Below, piece by piece: positions 29,571 through 37,135 of a DNA stretch of 64,000 nt. A program made the position numbers and the translations under genes. Where the stretch lies: the NCBI RefSeq assembly GCF_019207025.1, contig NZ_JAEEGC010000053.1, positions 1 through 64,000 of the forward strand. Direction: 5' to 3'. Under the pieces are notes generated by a model. The model was given only the letters and a program-made list of their open reading frames with translations, did not search any database and was not told the origin of the DNA. The first letter of the stretch is position 1; each line of letters starts with the position of its first letter. The stretch is from Clostridium thailandense (lineage in GTDB: Bacteria > Bacillota > Clostridia > Clostridiales > Clostridiaceae).

Positions 29571-31844
29571 ATGGTAAACAACAAAAATATAACAGAGCAT
29601 TATTACAGAAATGAGGATGGCATTATACTTTACAAGGTTGAAAGCAGTGAATGGTTTCAAAATGGAATCCTAAAAAAAAGCTTTCGCTGCTACAGTAAAG
29701 ATAAAAGCGAAGAATGGATTTCAGATTTTAAAAATATTGAACCAGTGCTTTATGCGCTCCCATCTGTAATAAAGGGTATAAAAAATAATGAAACTATTAT
29801 ATATGTGGAAGATGAAAAATCCGCCGACGCGCTAATGAACATGGGTTTCATTGCAACTACAAATTTTGGCGGTCTTAAAAGCTTTAACAAGTTCAGTAAA
29901 AAATATAGTGAACAAATAAAAAGAGCTGACATTATAATCTTCCCACATAATAGTAATCGCAGCAAAGAGTATTCTAAAGCTGTATGTAAGACTTTTAAAA
30001 ACTGCTGTAAAAGCATAGGAATTATAGATCTTCCTGACCTCAGGGAAAATATGAGTATTGCAAACTGGATTAATGAAGGTGTAACAAAAAAACAACTGGA
30101 AGAGCTAATAAACGGCCCAGAGGTAATCAGTAAAACTACAAATTACAATTTTCCTATACATGTGGAAGATGGCTGCTATTACAAGTACTATAAGGGCAAA
30201 AAAGTCTTTATCACAAATTTTATAATCGAACCTAAACATATAATTATATCTCCTTATGAAGACCTCATAAAATGTGAATTAAAGCAGTGTAATAGCAATC
30301 GTGTTGAGGAGAGAATTTTTACTCCACAGGATTTTAACGATGCACTATCCTTTAAAAAGGCTGTTAACAGCTTTTCTATGATTTTTAATGGCTCCACTTC
30401 AGATCTTCAGCATATAAAAGCAGCAGTATCTGAAAATACAACCAATATTATAACTGGAGTTACCTATGAAGGCTTGCATAAAATAAATAAACAATGGTTT
30501 TTTGTTGATAACGATAATGCTGTAAGTGAAAAGCTTTATTTTAATTCTTCAGCTCTAGTCCTTGAAGATTTTAGAGAAGCTCACAGCAATTTATTGGAAT
30601 TTCCCTGTATCACAAAGGAGGAATTACGAAAAATAGCACCGTCACTTTTTAACTTTAATGCTCTATCTGTAACTGCTACTTTAATTCCATATCTCTGCGG
30701 CTTGTTTCTAAAAGGTAAGCTTGAGCATATTGGAATAAAATACAACCATCTTCTAATAGAAGGTCAGAGCGGCAGTGGAAAAAGCCAGACTCTAGAGAAT
30801 ATAGCCGCTCCCCTCCTTGGATATAATGGAAATATTCTAGATGCCAGCACCTGTACCAACTTTGCTTTTACAAAACTTGCAAGCAGCAGCAACTTTCTTC
30901 CTTTAATTATTGATGAATATAAACCCAAAAAAATTGGTACTTATAGAGTTAACCTAATTTCAAACATAATGAGAAACTCCTATGATGCCCACAAAACTAT
31001 AAAAGGAACTCAAAACCTGGGGAAAAATATTGAATTTATCCCTCGTTCTTCTGTAATACTCTGTGGTGAAATGGGCATTACAGAAACTGCCAATATTGAA
31101 AGAAGTCTTAAAATCTTCTTATCTACCTCTAACCTTACTAAAGACACTAAAAAGAATTTTGTTAATCTTAAAGAAAACAGTGAACTGTTATCCAAGCTTG
31201 GAAACAGTCTATTAATGGGAGGATTAAAAATGAGTGAAGAAAACCTAAAAACTGCCTATAATATGTTTTACAAAAAATTTTCCGGCGACAATATACATAG
31301 TGAGAGAATAAAAGAATCTATAACAAATGCTCTTTTAGGACTATCCCTTCTTTTAGAAGTGTTTGCAGACTTAGGGCTTAATTTTAAAGAAGCTACCGGC
31401 TACTCCTCTAAGGATATAGAAACTGCCCTTAAAACTTCTGTTGTAAAGGAACTTTTAGAAGATAACGCTAAAAGCAAAAGTGTTGTGGATATTACCCTTG
31501 AGACTCTTAATAGAATGGCCGCAAATGGTGAACTTGTACAGGGTGCTGATTATAACTGTACAAAGGACTTTGATGGTGACAAGGTACTTAGACTAAATTA
31601 CACTGTATTCTATGATAGGCTCCTCAAATACTGCAAAGACCATAATCTTGACATAGAAGTGCTCACCCTTGGAGGCTTTAAAAAGCAGATAAGTAAAATG
31701 AACTATTGTAAAGCTTATAACAAACCTACTTCTTTTCATGTTACTAATACTTTTAATGGTACTAAAAAGACTTTTAGAGCTGCGGTTCTATATGTGGACA
31801 AGCTTAAAGAAAATAATATAGATGTGGATTTTATGGTTGAATAG
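29571..31844 (+). CDS. TOPRIM plus P-loop ATPase protein, primase-helicase-like
   Basis: A 757-residue protein resembling replication proteins of phages and plasmids. Residues about 75-130 look like a TOPRIM fold: IIYVEDEKSADALMNMGFIATTNFGG includes the conserved Glu80. The expected metal-binding D-x-D is instead FPHNSNR (125-130), so catalysis is doubtful. A P-loop ATPase follows, with Walker A EGQSGSGKSQ near residue 400 and an acidic IIDEY near 445, then a helical region and a C-terminal winged-helix-like part. No integrase, capsid or partition gene is near. Its promoter motif matches that of the DUF1659 operon. Confidence 0.65.
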   Translation: MVNNKNITEHYYRNEDGIILYKVESSEWFQNGILKKSFRCYSKDKSEEWISDFKNIEPVLYALPSVIKGIKNNETIIYVEDEKSADALMNMGFIATTNFGGLKSFNKFSKKYSEQIKRADIIIFPHNSNRSKEYSKAVCKTFKNCCKSIGIIDLPDLRENMSIANWINEGVTKKQLEELINGPEVISKTTNYNFPIHVEDGCYYKYYKGKKVFITNFIIEPKHIIISPYEDLIKCELKQCNSNRVEERIFTPQDFNDALSFKKAVNSFSMIFNGSTSDLQHIKAAVSENTTNIITGVTYEGLHKINKQWFFVDNDNAVSEKLYFNSSALVLEDFREAHSNLLEFPCITKEELRKIAPSLFNFNALSVTATLIPYLCGLFLKGKLEHIGIKYNHLLIEGQSGSGKSQTLENIAAPLLGYNGNILDASTCTNFAFTKLASSSNFLPLIIDEYKPKKIGTYRVNLISNIMRNSYDAHKTIKGTQNLGKNIEFIPRSSVILCGEMGITETANIERSLKIFLSTSNLTKDTKKNFVNLKENSELLSKLGNSLLMGGLKMSEENLKTAYNMFYKKFSGDNIHSERIKESITNALLGLSLLLEVFADLGLNFKEATGYSSKDIETALKTSVVKELLEDNAKSKSVVDITLETLNRMAANGELVQGADYNCTKDFDGDKVLRLNYTVFYDRLLKYCKDHNLDIEVLTLGGFKKQISKMNYCKAYNKPTSFHVTNTFNGTKKTFRAAVLYVDKLKENNIDVDFMVE

Positions 31845-31850
31845 AAATTT

Positions 31851-31893
31851 AATAAGGGGTTGTAGCACTTATAAAGAACTACAGCCCCTTATT
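31851..31893. terminator. hairpin between convergent primase-like and sigma genes
   Basis: AATAAGGGGTTGTAG (31851-31865) and CTACAGCCCCTTATT (31879-31893) pair over 15 positions with one G-T contact. No long T-run follows on either strand. It is placed to end both convergent transcripts. Confidence 0.6.
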
Positions 31894-31945
31894 ACAGATA
31901 ACCACCATGTAAAATCGACCTAGTTATCAATATAACTATTTTATA

Positions 31946-32524
31946 TTAAAAGAATTTCAACTTTTTTAAATATTTCTTTAATTTTGCAACAGCTTTTTTC
32001 TTTCTCTCTATTGCTGATCTGTAACTTATACCTTTGAATTTTCCATAATCCTTTAAAGTCCTATTATGATAAAAATACCAATAAATAATTTCCTTTTCTT
32101 CTTCATTAAGCTTTTTTAAAGCTGCCCGTAAAATAGTTTTCTCTTCCCTTTTTATACTATCCTCTTCTATATTAAAATCAGAAACTAAAGTATTTATAAA
32201 CTCGAAGCCATCTTTATTTAAACTATGAAGACTACAGCAGCTTGCTTCTTTTTTATTCTTTCTTAGAACCTGATACACTTCTGTTTTAATAGTGTTAAAC
32301 ACATAAGTTGTAAAAGCACTGCTTTTATGAGTATCATAGATATTTATCGCTTTAATTACTGCCGCTTGTCCAACAGCAATAAAATCTTCAATATCATAGC
32401 CCTTTATATAAACACTTCTAGCAGTCTTAATAGCAAAAGGCGTGTACTTTTCTATTATTTTTTGGGTAGCTATTTTATCTCCTTTTTTTGCTTTTAAAAT
32501 CATTTCATTTATGTCTTCGCTCAT
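31946..32524 (-). CDS. sigma-70-family factor, UviA/TcdR/BotR-like
   Basis: A 192-residue sigma factor with region 2 (FIAVGQAAVIKAINIYDTHKSSAFTTYVFNTIKTEV) and region 4 (LKKLNEEEKEIIYWYFYHNRTLKDYGKFKGISYRSAIERKKKAVAKLKKYL), and no region 1.1 or 3. Size and layout match clostridial sigma factors that drive toxin or bacteriocin genes (TcdR, UviA). The N-terminal stretch AKKGDKIATQKIIEKYTPF is also typical. It lies between the two transcription units that share the CTTCCT/CTGTATATA promoter, making them its probable targets. No anti-sigma gene is seen. Confidence 0.85.
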   Translation of the reverse strand: MSEDINEMILKAKKGDKIATQKIIEKYTPFAIKTARSVYIKGYDIEDFIAVGQAAVIKAINIYDTHKSSAFTTYVFNTIKTEVYQVLRKNKKEASCCSLHSLNKDGFEFINTLVSDFNIEEDSIKREEKTILRAALKKLNEEEKEIIYWYFYHNRTLKDYGKFKGISYRSAIERKKKAVAKLKKYLKKLKFF

Positions 32525-32815
32525 GTTTAAATCCCCCTGTTCTTTAGATTATAAAAATAACCTTTTGTTTGTACAAACTATCTTCAATACCTTTAATTTT
32601 TTTCTTTACTTATTATTCTTATCTCTTCAACCAGATTATTGATCATAATTAACTTTTGTATATTTATATAAGATTTAAATATTTCATTTTGTATTATTTT
32701 CTAAAAATTTAATCATTTACCTATTCAGTTTTCTTGTAAAAATGCCGGCGTTATTTGGTAAAAATTTCTATTTATATTATACATTTTTTCTCAGTAAATT
32801 GCAAATTTTTGTAAA

Positions 32816-32853
32816 TTATGTTTTTTGTAAATTATAATTTACAAAAAACATAA
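32816..32853. repeat. 38-bp perfect palindrome
   Basis: TTATGTTTTTTGTAAATTA followed directly by its reverse complement, with no loop. Part of the sequence (TTTTTGTAAATTATG) is also repeated just before it. It lies between the sigma gene start and the terminator of the YvrJ operon, and could be an operator, a replication or recombination site, or a cruciform. Confidence 0.85.
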
Positions 32854-32904
32854 AATAACATATTATAATGATCAGAAATTTTTAACTTATTCTGTATGAA
32901 ATAT

Positions 32905-32948
32905 ATAAAAAAAGCAGGTACAAGAATTATTTTATTCTTGTACCCAGC
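32905..32948 (-). terminator. terminator of the DUF1659-DUF2922-YvrJ operon
   Basis: GGTACAAGAAT and ATTCTTGTACC form an 11-bp perfect stem with a 6-base loop, extended by GC pairs, followed on the minus strand by TGCTTTTTTTAT. Confidence 0.93.
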
Positions 32949-32950
32949 TT

Positions 32951-33103
32951 CTAATCTTCACTAGACTTATCAATAACTTTCGAAAGATTATTTATGCTCT
33001 GTGTTAACACTTCAAGCTTGCCCTCTAGTCTCACCAGCAGATATACAGAAACTGCTATAGGAAATCCCAGGTTACCTATCATGTTTACAAGATCATTACT
33101 CAT
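32951..33103 (-). CDS. YvrJ-family small membrane (holin-like) protein
   Basis: A 50-residue protein, MSNDLVNMIGNLGFPIAVSV, then YLLVRLEGKLEVLTQSINNL: one membrane segment followed by an amphipathic helix. This is the YvrJ family, related to the UviB/BhlA holin-like group. GGAG sits seven bases before the ATG. It is the last gene of a three-gene operon with DUF2922 and DUF1659, and it was too short to stand out by length alone. In C. perfringens UviB pairs with the sigma factor UviA in bacteriocin release; function here is inferred by analogy only. Confidence 0.8.
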   Translation of the reverse strand: MSNDLVNMIGNLGFPIAVSVYLLVRLEGKLEVLTQSINNLSKVIDKSSED

Positions 33104-33122
33104 AAGCTAACTCCAACAATAC

Positions 33123-33341
33123 TTATTTAACTTCAAGCTTAGAGCTACTTTTATCAGTAAGTTCTGCAGAATCTTTCGATTTTAAATCTCCACCGCTGGT
33201 TGTGAATATGTTTTTAGCTAGTATCACATCCATAGCATTCTTTACCTCTGCTTCAGTAATGTCTTCCTTAACATTACTCACTCTTACAGCTGTCTTTTTA
33301 CCTGACTCATTTAAAAAATTCATAACTAATGTTTTACTCAT
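33123..33341 (-). CDS. DUF2922 small protein
   Basis: A 72-residue protein matching DUF2922: SKTLVMNFLNESGKKTAVRVSNVKEDITEAEVKNAMDVILAKNIF. The family is small, soluble, mostly beta, and nearly always encoded beside DUF1659 and YvrJ in Firmicutes; its function is not known. AAGGGGGT precedes the ATG. The C-terminal 20 residues are Lys/Ser-rich and probably unstructured. Confidence 0.88.
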   Translation of the reverse strand: MSKTLVMNFLNESGKKTAVRVSNVKEDITEAEVKNAMDVILAKNIFTTSGGDLKSKDSAELTDKSSSKLEVK

Positions 33342-33354
33342 CTACTCTACCCCC

Positions 33355-33579
33355 TTAAGCATTCATTATTCCACTTTGATCTTCTCTTACAACTTCATCT
33401 AAAGTTTTTCCAAGAAGCTTACCAATTTCAATAGATACATCATAAAGATCCTGCTCTGCTGCTGTAGTCTTTACCTTTTTGAAATTCTGAGATTTTATTT
33501 TCTCTTTACCCTTGGCATCTACACCATCCTTATATTTGATAATTAATGTAGTTTGCAGTTTTGTTGCTGTTGCAGCCAT
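33355..33579 (-). CDS. DUF1659 small protein
   Basis: A 74-residue protein matching DUF1659: AATATKLQTTLIIKYKDGVDAKGKEKIKSQNF, then DLYDVSIEIGKLLGKTLDEVVR. The start at 33579 (MAATATK) has GGGAG nine bases before it; an in-frame TTG at 33588 is rejected. It heads the small operon, 20 bases downstream of the shared sigma-type promoter motif. The family resembles DUF2922 in size and predicted fold. Confidence 0.88.
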   Translation of the reverse strand: MAATATKLQTTLIIKYKDGVDAKGKEKIKSQNFKKVKTTAAEQDLYDVSIEIGKLLGKTLDEVVREDQSGIMNA

Positions 33580-33599
33580 ATTTATCAACTCCCTTCACT

Positions 33600-33632
33600 T
33601 AATATATATACAGTTCGAGGAAATGTAGGAAG
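33600..33632 (-). promoter_or_regulatory. alternative-sigma promoter motif, copy 2
   Basis: The minus strand reads CTTCCT-N13-CTGTATATATATTA, identical in both elements and in spacing to the copy at 29498-29530. It ends 20 bases before the DUF1659 start codon. Confidence 0.6.
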
Positions 33633-33758
33633 CAGAATTTTTAAAAAAGTTATAAAGAAGTTTACCTTTCATTTTAGTTAACATAATTAAGCAATTGTCA
33701 ACTATAGGTCTTTTATATTTTCTATCTGCTGGGATTATTAATTCATCTAAAATGAAAT

Positions 33759-33789
33759 AAGCCGCCAATTATAAAAACTTTGGCGGCTT
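33759..33789. repeat. 10-bp inverted repeat upstream of acylase gene
   Basis: AAGCCGCCAA (33759-33768) and TTGGCGGCTT (33780-33789) flank an 11-base spacer about 80 bases before the start of the choloylglycine-hydrolase-family gene. No T-run follows on the plus strand. It may be an operator or an old terminator. Confidence 0.5.
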
Positions 33790-33868
33790 GATTGAGGAAG
33801 TTGCACCTTATTTACTATGGAAGCATACATTATAATAATGACATTTATAACATTGGAGGTCTTATGGT

Positions 33869-34840
33869 ATGTGTACAGCTATTACATTACAATCTATGCA
33901 AGGTGAGAACTTTTTTGGAAGAACCATGGACTTTTCCCATCCCATTGAACCTGGGGTTTATGTAATACCTAAAAATTACAAATGGCATAGCCTTATAACA
34001 ACGGAAAAATACATTGATAACTATAGCTTTATCTGTATTGGTCAAGAAACCGAAGGCATGTTAGGTTTTTTCGATGGTGTAAATGAACGAGGATTTGCTG
34101 CCGCAGTCTTATACTTTGCAGGTTATGCTTATTATGATTTACCTATAAAGGATAAGGAGCAGATTGCTTCACTAGATTTTCTACATTATATTTTAGGACG
34201 TTGTGGTTCTGTGGATGATTTAAAGTCTTTATTAGAAAACATCCGTATCGTAGGTATACAAGATCCAGTTACCAAAACAGCTGCTCCTTTACATTGGATT
34301 GCTACTGATAAAAGTGGCAAATGTGTTGTTATTGAACAAACTAAGACAGGTCTTGAAATAATTGATAATCCCATAGGTGTCATGGCCAATAGTCCTGATT
34401 TTAACTGGCATATGACCAATCTAAGAAATTATATGGATGTATCAATTAATCAACAAAAGAAAGTTTATTGGGGAAATGTATCATTAACCCCTTTTGGTCA
34501 GGGTGCAGGAACCATACATCTCCCAGGAGGCTTTACCTCTCCTGAGCGTTTCGTTCGCACAGCATTTCTAAAAACACATGTGACAGTTCCGAAAAACCGG
34601 TCCGAAGCAATTATGACATGCTTCCATATTATGAACAGCGTTTTTATTCCTAAGGGTATTGTCTTAACTGATAAAGGAACCGCTGATTATACGAAATATA
34701 TTGCTTTTATAAACACTAATACATGCGAATATTATTTTAAAACTTATGAGAATAATCAAATCATAAGGGCAAGTCTCTGGGATTATTATATGCTTAGTAC
34801 TCAACCAATCTTTCTTGGAAGCGTTGTATTCCCTGTATAA
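33869..34840 (+). CDS. choloylglycine hydrolase/penicillin V acylase family enzyme
   Basis: A 323-residue Ntn hydrolase that cleaves linear amides. After removal of Met1 the nucleophile is Cys2 (MCTAITL). The following GENFFGRTMDFSH block with Arg and Asp, the mid-protein GVMANSPDFNWHMTNLRNY motif, and the final third with SPERFVRTAF fit bile-salt-hydrolase/penicillin V acylase proteins. Substrates in the family are bile salts, penicillin V and acyl-homoserine lactones; which applies here cannot be told. GGAGG lies nine bases before the ATG. A hairpin terminator follows. Confidence 0.9.
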   Translation: MCTAITLQSMQGENFFGRTMDFSHPIEPGVYVIPKNYKWHSLITTEKYIDNYSFICIGQETEGMLGFFDGVNERGFAAAVLYFAGYAYYDLPIKDKEQIASLDFLHYILGRCGSVDDLKSLLENIRIVGIQDPVTKTAAPLHWIATDKSGKCVVIEQTKTGLEIIDNPIGVMANSPDFNWHMTNLRNYMDVSINQQKKVYWGNVSLTPFGQGAGTIHLPGGFTSPERFVRTAFLKTHVTVPKNRSEAIMTCFHIMNSVFIPKGIVLTDKGTADYTKYIAFINTNTCEYYFKTYENNQIIRASLWDYYMLSTQPIFLGSVVFPV

Positions 34841-34946
34841 TTTGAACGTAGTTAGTTGTATAAACTCCACTTTAAAAAAGCATAATAACATATTTATACA
34901 ATTCCATCAACAGTAAAATCCTTTAATTGCATTTAGCTCGCCTCCC

Positions 34947-35001
34947 TATAGAAAGAGATTCTCCAAGAAGTGTATACTTGCAGAACCTCTTTCTATATTT
35001 T
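34947..35001 (+). terminator. terminator after acylase gene
   Basis: TATAGAAAGAG (34947-34957) and CTCTTTCTATA (34987-34997) form an 11-bp stem with a 29-base loop, followed by TTTT. Confidence 0.65.
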
Positions 35002-35055
35002 ACAAAACAATTTATTAACAATCCTTACTTGCTACCTTTAGTAATTTCTCTGTAA

Positions 35056-35084
35056 AATAAAAATGTGGTAAACCTCACCACATT
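35056..35084 (-). terminator. terminator after Rpn-type pseudogene
   Basis: TGTGGT and ACCACA arms around a 7-base loop; the minus strand continues TTTTTATTTT. It is a near copy of the hairpin at 28417-28440. Confidence 0.65.
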
Positions 35085-35777
35085 TTACTGAACTTTTTCA
35101 CTTCCTATTTGTTTCATTAATTCTAAAATCTTATTTTCATCTAGTTTTGTGTACTTCTTGATCTTTTCTATAGGCTCTCCTTCTTTTATCATTTCTGATG
35201 CTATTTCTATCTTTCCTTTTTCTATTCCTCTTTCTTCAACCTTAGGATCGTAAAAACTCTTCACCATATCTTTAACCTCCTCATCAAAATCCTTATATTT
35301 TCCGTACATGCTTAAAAAATATGAATTAATGTTTTCTATAACAGATGTCATTTCATCATAATCTTCCAATGTTATCTTACTATTATTATACGATAAATCT
35401 ATAGCTTTTAAAGTATCTTTTATAACTATTTTCAAATCATTATATACATGTATCATCTTATCTTTCTTTTCTTCAAAAGATAAATTGCTAATATTTATTT
35501 TATACATTCTTTTTCTTAATTTAAATATCTGCTACTTTTCTTTTCAAAGTTATTGATTTCCCTATCAGCATAATATAACTTTGCTTCATAAGATATGTTG
35601 TCTTTATAAGCTGAATTAAGAAAGTCTATTTATTGGTTTAGAGTTTTTTAGAGTAAATATCCTCTTTAAAATTTTATCCATCTGAATATGTTTTTTTCTC
35701 TTTTTACTTCCATAACTTTGCTTTTCTTCTTTTATCAAAGTTATAGGATCTTCTTCTTTAACACATGAATAGACCAT
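35085..35777 (-). pseudogene. Rpn/PD-(D/E)XK transposase-nuclease gene, internally deleted and frameshifted
   Basis: The original start is visible at 35777 with GGAGG (MVYSCVKEEDPITLIKEEK), leading into HIQMDKILKRIFTL, the family's N-terminal signature, and stopping at 35616. A second frame continues NSAYKDNISYEAKLYYADRE. A third, open from 35507, gives the last 140 residues and ends KQIGSEKVQ. The central catalytic domain is mostly missing. The tail repeats at 28439-28576. Confidence 0.75.
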
Positions 35778-35846
35778 ATTATATCCCTCCAATGCTTATA
35801 GATATAGTATGGTCTATTTTACCAGACAATATGCAAACATTTGTTC

Positions 35847-37040
35847 TTATTTGATATTATTGTTTTTTATGTACTGATCGTAAGTATACTCTCCAACATC
35901 CTTAGCATATTTTAAATTTAATAATTTCATAAGTTTTGTAACCTGCTCAATAGGTCTCTTGTATGAAATACATTTTAATCCGAAATCACCAAAATGCTGC
36001 ATAGATTTATTCATAGCCTCAACCATATAGCCTAGTATTTTCTCATACTCCTCAGAATCCGTGTTAACTGAATTCTTTGTTGTATTAAAAGGTAACATTC
36101 TAAACTTAGTATCCTTTAAGTCTACATAGCCTCTAAAAGAAGAGAACCTTTCTTCAAATTCTATAGTCTTAATTTTATCTCTTATCTTCGAAAGCCCCCA
36201 ACCTGTTAGTTGTGACTTATCAGCTTTTATAATTACACGATTGTTAAATTTTATATACCATCCAGCCAATTTTTTATTACATTCTGCTTTATATACAGAA
36301 ACCGAACCATTGAATCCTTTTTCTTTTACTTGTAGTTCAATAACTTTCACCTGCTTTTCCTTAGGTAATGGATCGATAACAAAATTATTTAATATAATTC
36401 TTATACCATTCTCTAATGCATCACTATGCTTTTCACTTATTACTTCTTCAAGAGATACTATAAAAGTACCTTGGGCAAATCTCCTTATTGTATCTTCTTT
36501 AAGATTGGTTACTTTAATGGTTGTCCCAACTGTTTTGTTTTTATTCTCTATTATCTGCTTAAACTTAATATCCCAATCTCTCTGTCTTTGCCAATCAACC
36601 ACATCAATTATTACCTTAAAATATTCCTTTTCTGTCGCTGACTCAACTGTTATCATATTCCCTATTTTAAAAATAGCTCTTTTCATACCAATACCGAATC
36701 TTCCTACTGACTCATCATCATAACTGCTTGTCTTATCATTGCCAAATCTAAATGCAGATTTAGTAGCAGTATCTATGCTAATGCCCCCACAGTTATCACT
36801 TATTATAAATTTGCTTTTATCAATTGTTATTTTAATTTCAAAATTTGTTAAATCATTTGTCTTTCTATTTTTCTTAGCAGCATCAATGGAATTATTCACT
36901 AAATCTAAAATTGCATCTTTAAAATCGATATCCCTTGTCAGTATGCTAATGAAAATATCTTTATATGGCTCCATAGAAATTAAATTATTACTTATTTTTA
37001 CCATCTCTAATATTATTGATATCAATATAATATTATTCAT
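35847..37040 (-). CDS. MORC/MutL-like GHKL ATPase of a defence pair
   Basis: About 397 residues (fewer if translation starts at the inner MVKISNN). A GHKL/Hsp90-type ATPase is clear: DLVNNSIDAAKKN (N box), ISDNCGGISID (G1 box) and GRFGIGMKRAIFKIG (G2 box). Bacterial MORC-like GHKL ATPases occur in restriction-like operons with helicases and nucleases. The remaining 200 residues have no recognised domain. It follows the SF1 helicase gene after 95 bases that include a terminator-like hairpin. Clamp-like DNA binding driven by ATP is inferred from relatives. Confidence 0.78.
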   Translation of the reverse strand: MNNIILISIILEMVKISNNLISMEPYKDIFISILTRDIDFKDAILDLVNNSIDAAKKNRKTNDLTNFEIKITIDKSKFIISDNCGGISIDTATKSAFRFGNDKTSSYDDESVGRFGIGMKRAIFKIGNMITVESATEKEYFKVIIDVVDWQRQRDWDIKFKQIIENKNKTVGTTIKVTNLKEDTIRRFAQGTFIVSLEEVISEKHSDALENGIRIILNNFVIDPLPKEKQVKVIELQVKEKGFNGSVSVYKAECNKKLAGWYIKFNNRVIIKADKSQLTGWGLSKIRDKIKTIEFEERFSSFRGYVDLKDTKFRMLPFNTTKNSVNTDSEEYEKILGYMVEAMNKSMQHFGDFGLKCISYKRPIEQVTKLMKLLNLKYAKDVGEYTYDQYIKNNNIK

Positions 37041-37073
37041 AAATACTACAAATCATTACAACATTTTCACTGA

Positions 37074-37116
37074 TGAAAATAAAAGTCCCTTCAGATCATA
37101 TTTATACTGAAAAGAC
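37074..37116 (-). terminator. attenuator-like hairpin between helicase and GHKL genes
   Basis: On the minus strand AGTCTTTTCAG pairs with CTGAAGGGACT (G-U contacts in the middle), followed by TTTATTTTC. It would reduce expression of the GHKL gene relative to the helicase. Confidence 0.55.
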
Positions 37117-37135
37117 TGATGTGAACCTGCTGTAA

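Noticed and set aside
31946-33103. Calling the sigma/YvrJ genes uviA/uviB of a bacteriocin plasmid
   Set aside because: The similarity is at family level only; no bacteriocin gene is adjacent and DUF1659/DUF2922 are typical of the chromosomal YvrJ cassette.
36241-36723. Plus-strand 160-codon frame opposite the GHKL ATPase gene
   Set aside because: It is antisense to the conserved G1/G2 ATPase boxes and gives a Ser/Leu/Ile-rich product typical of shadow frames.
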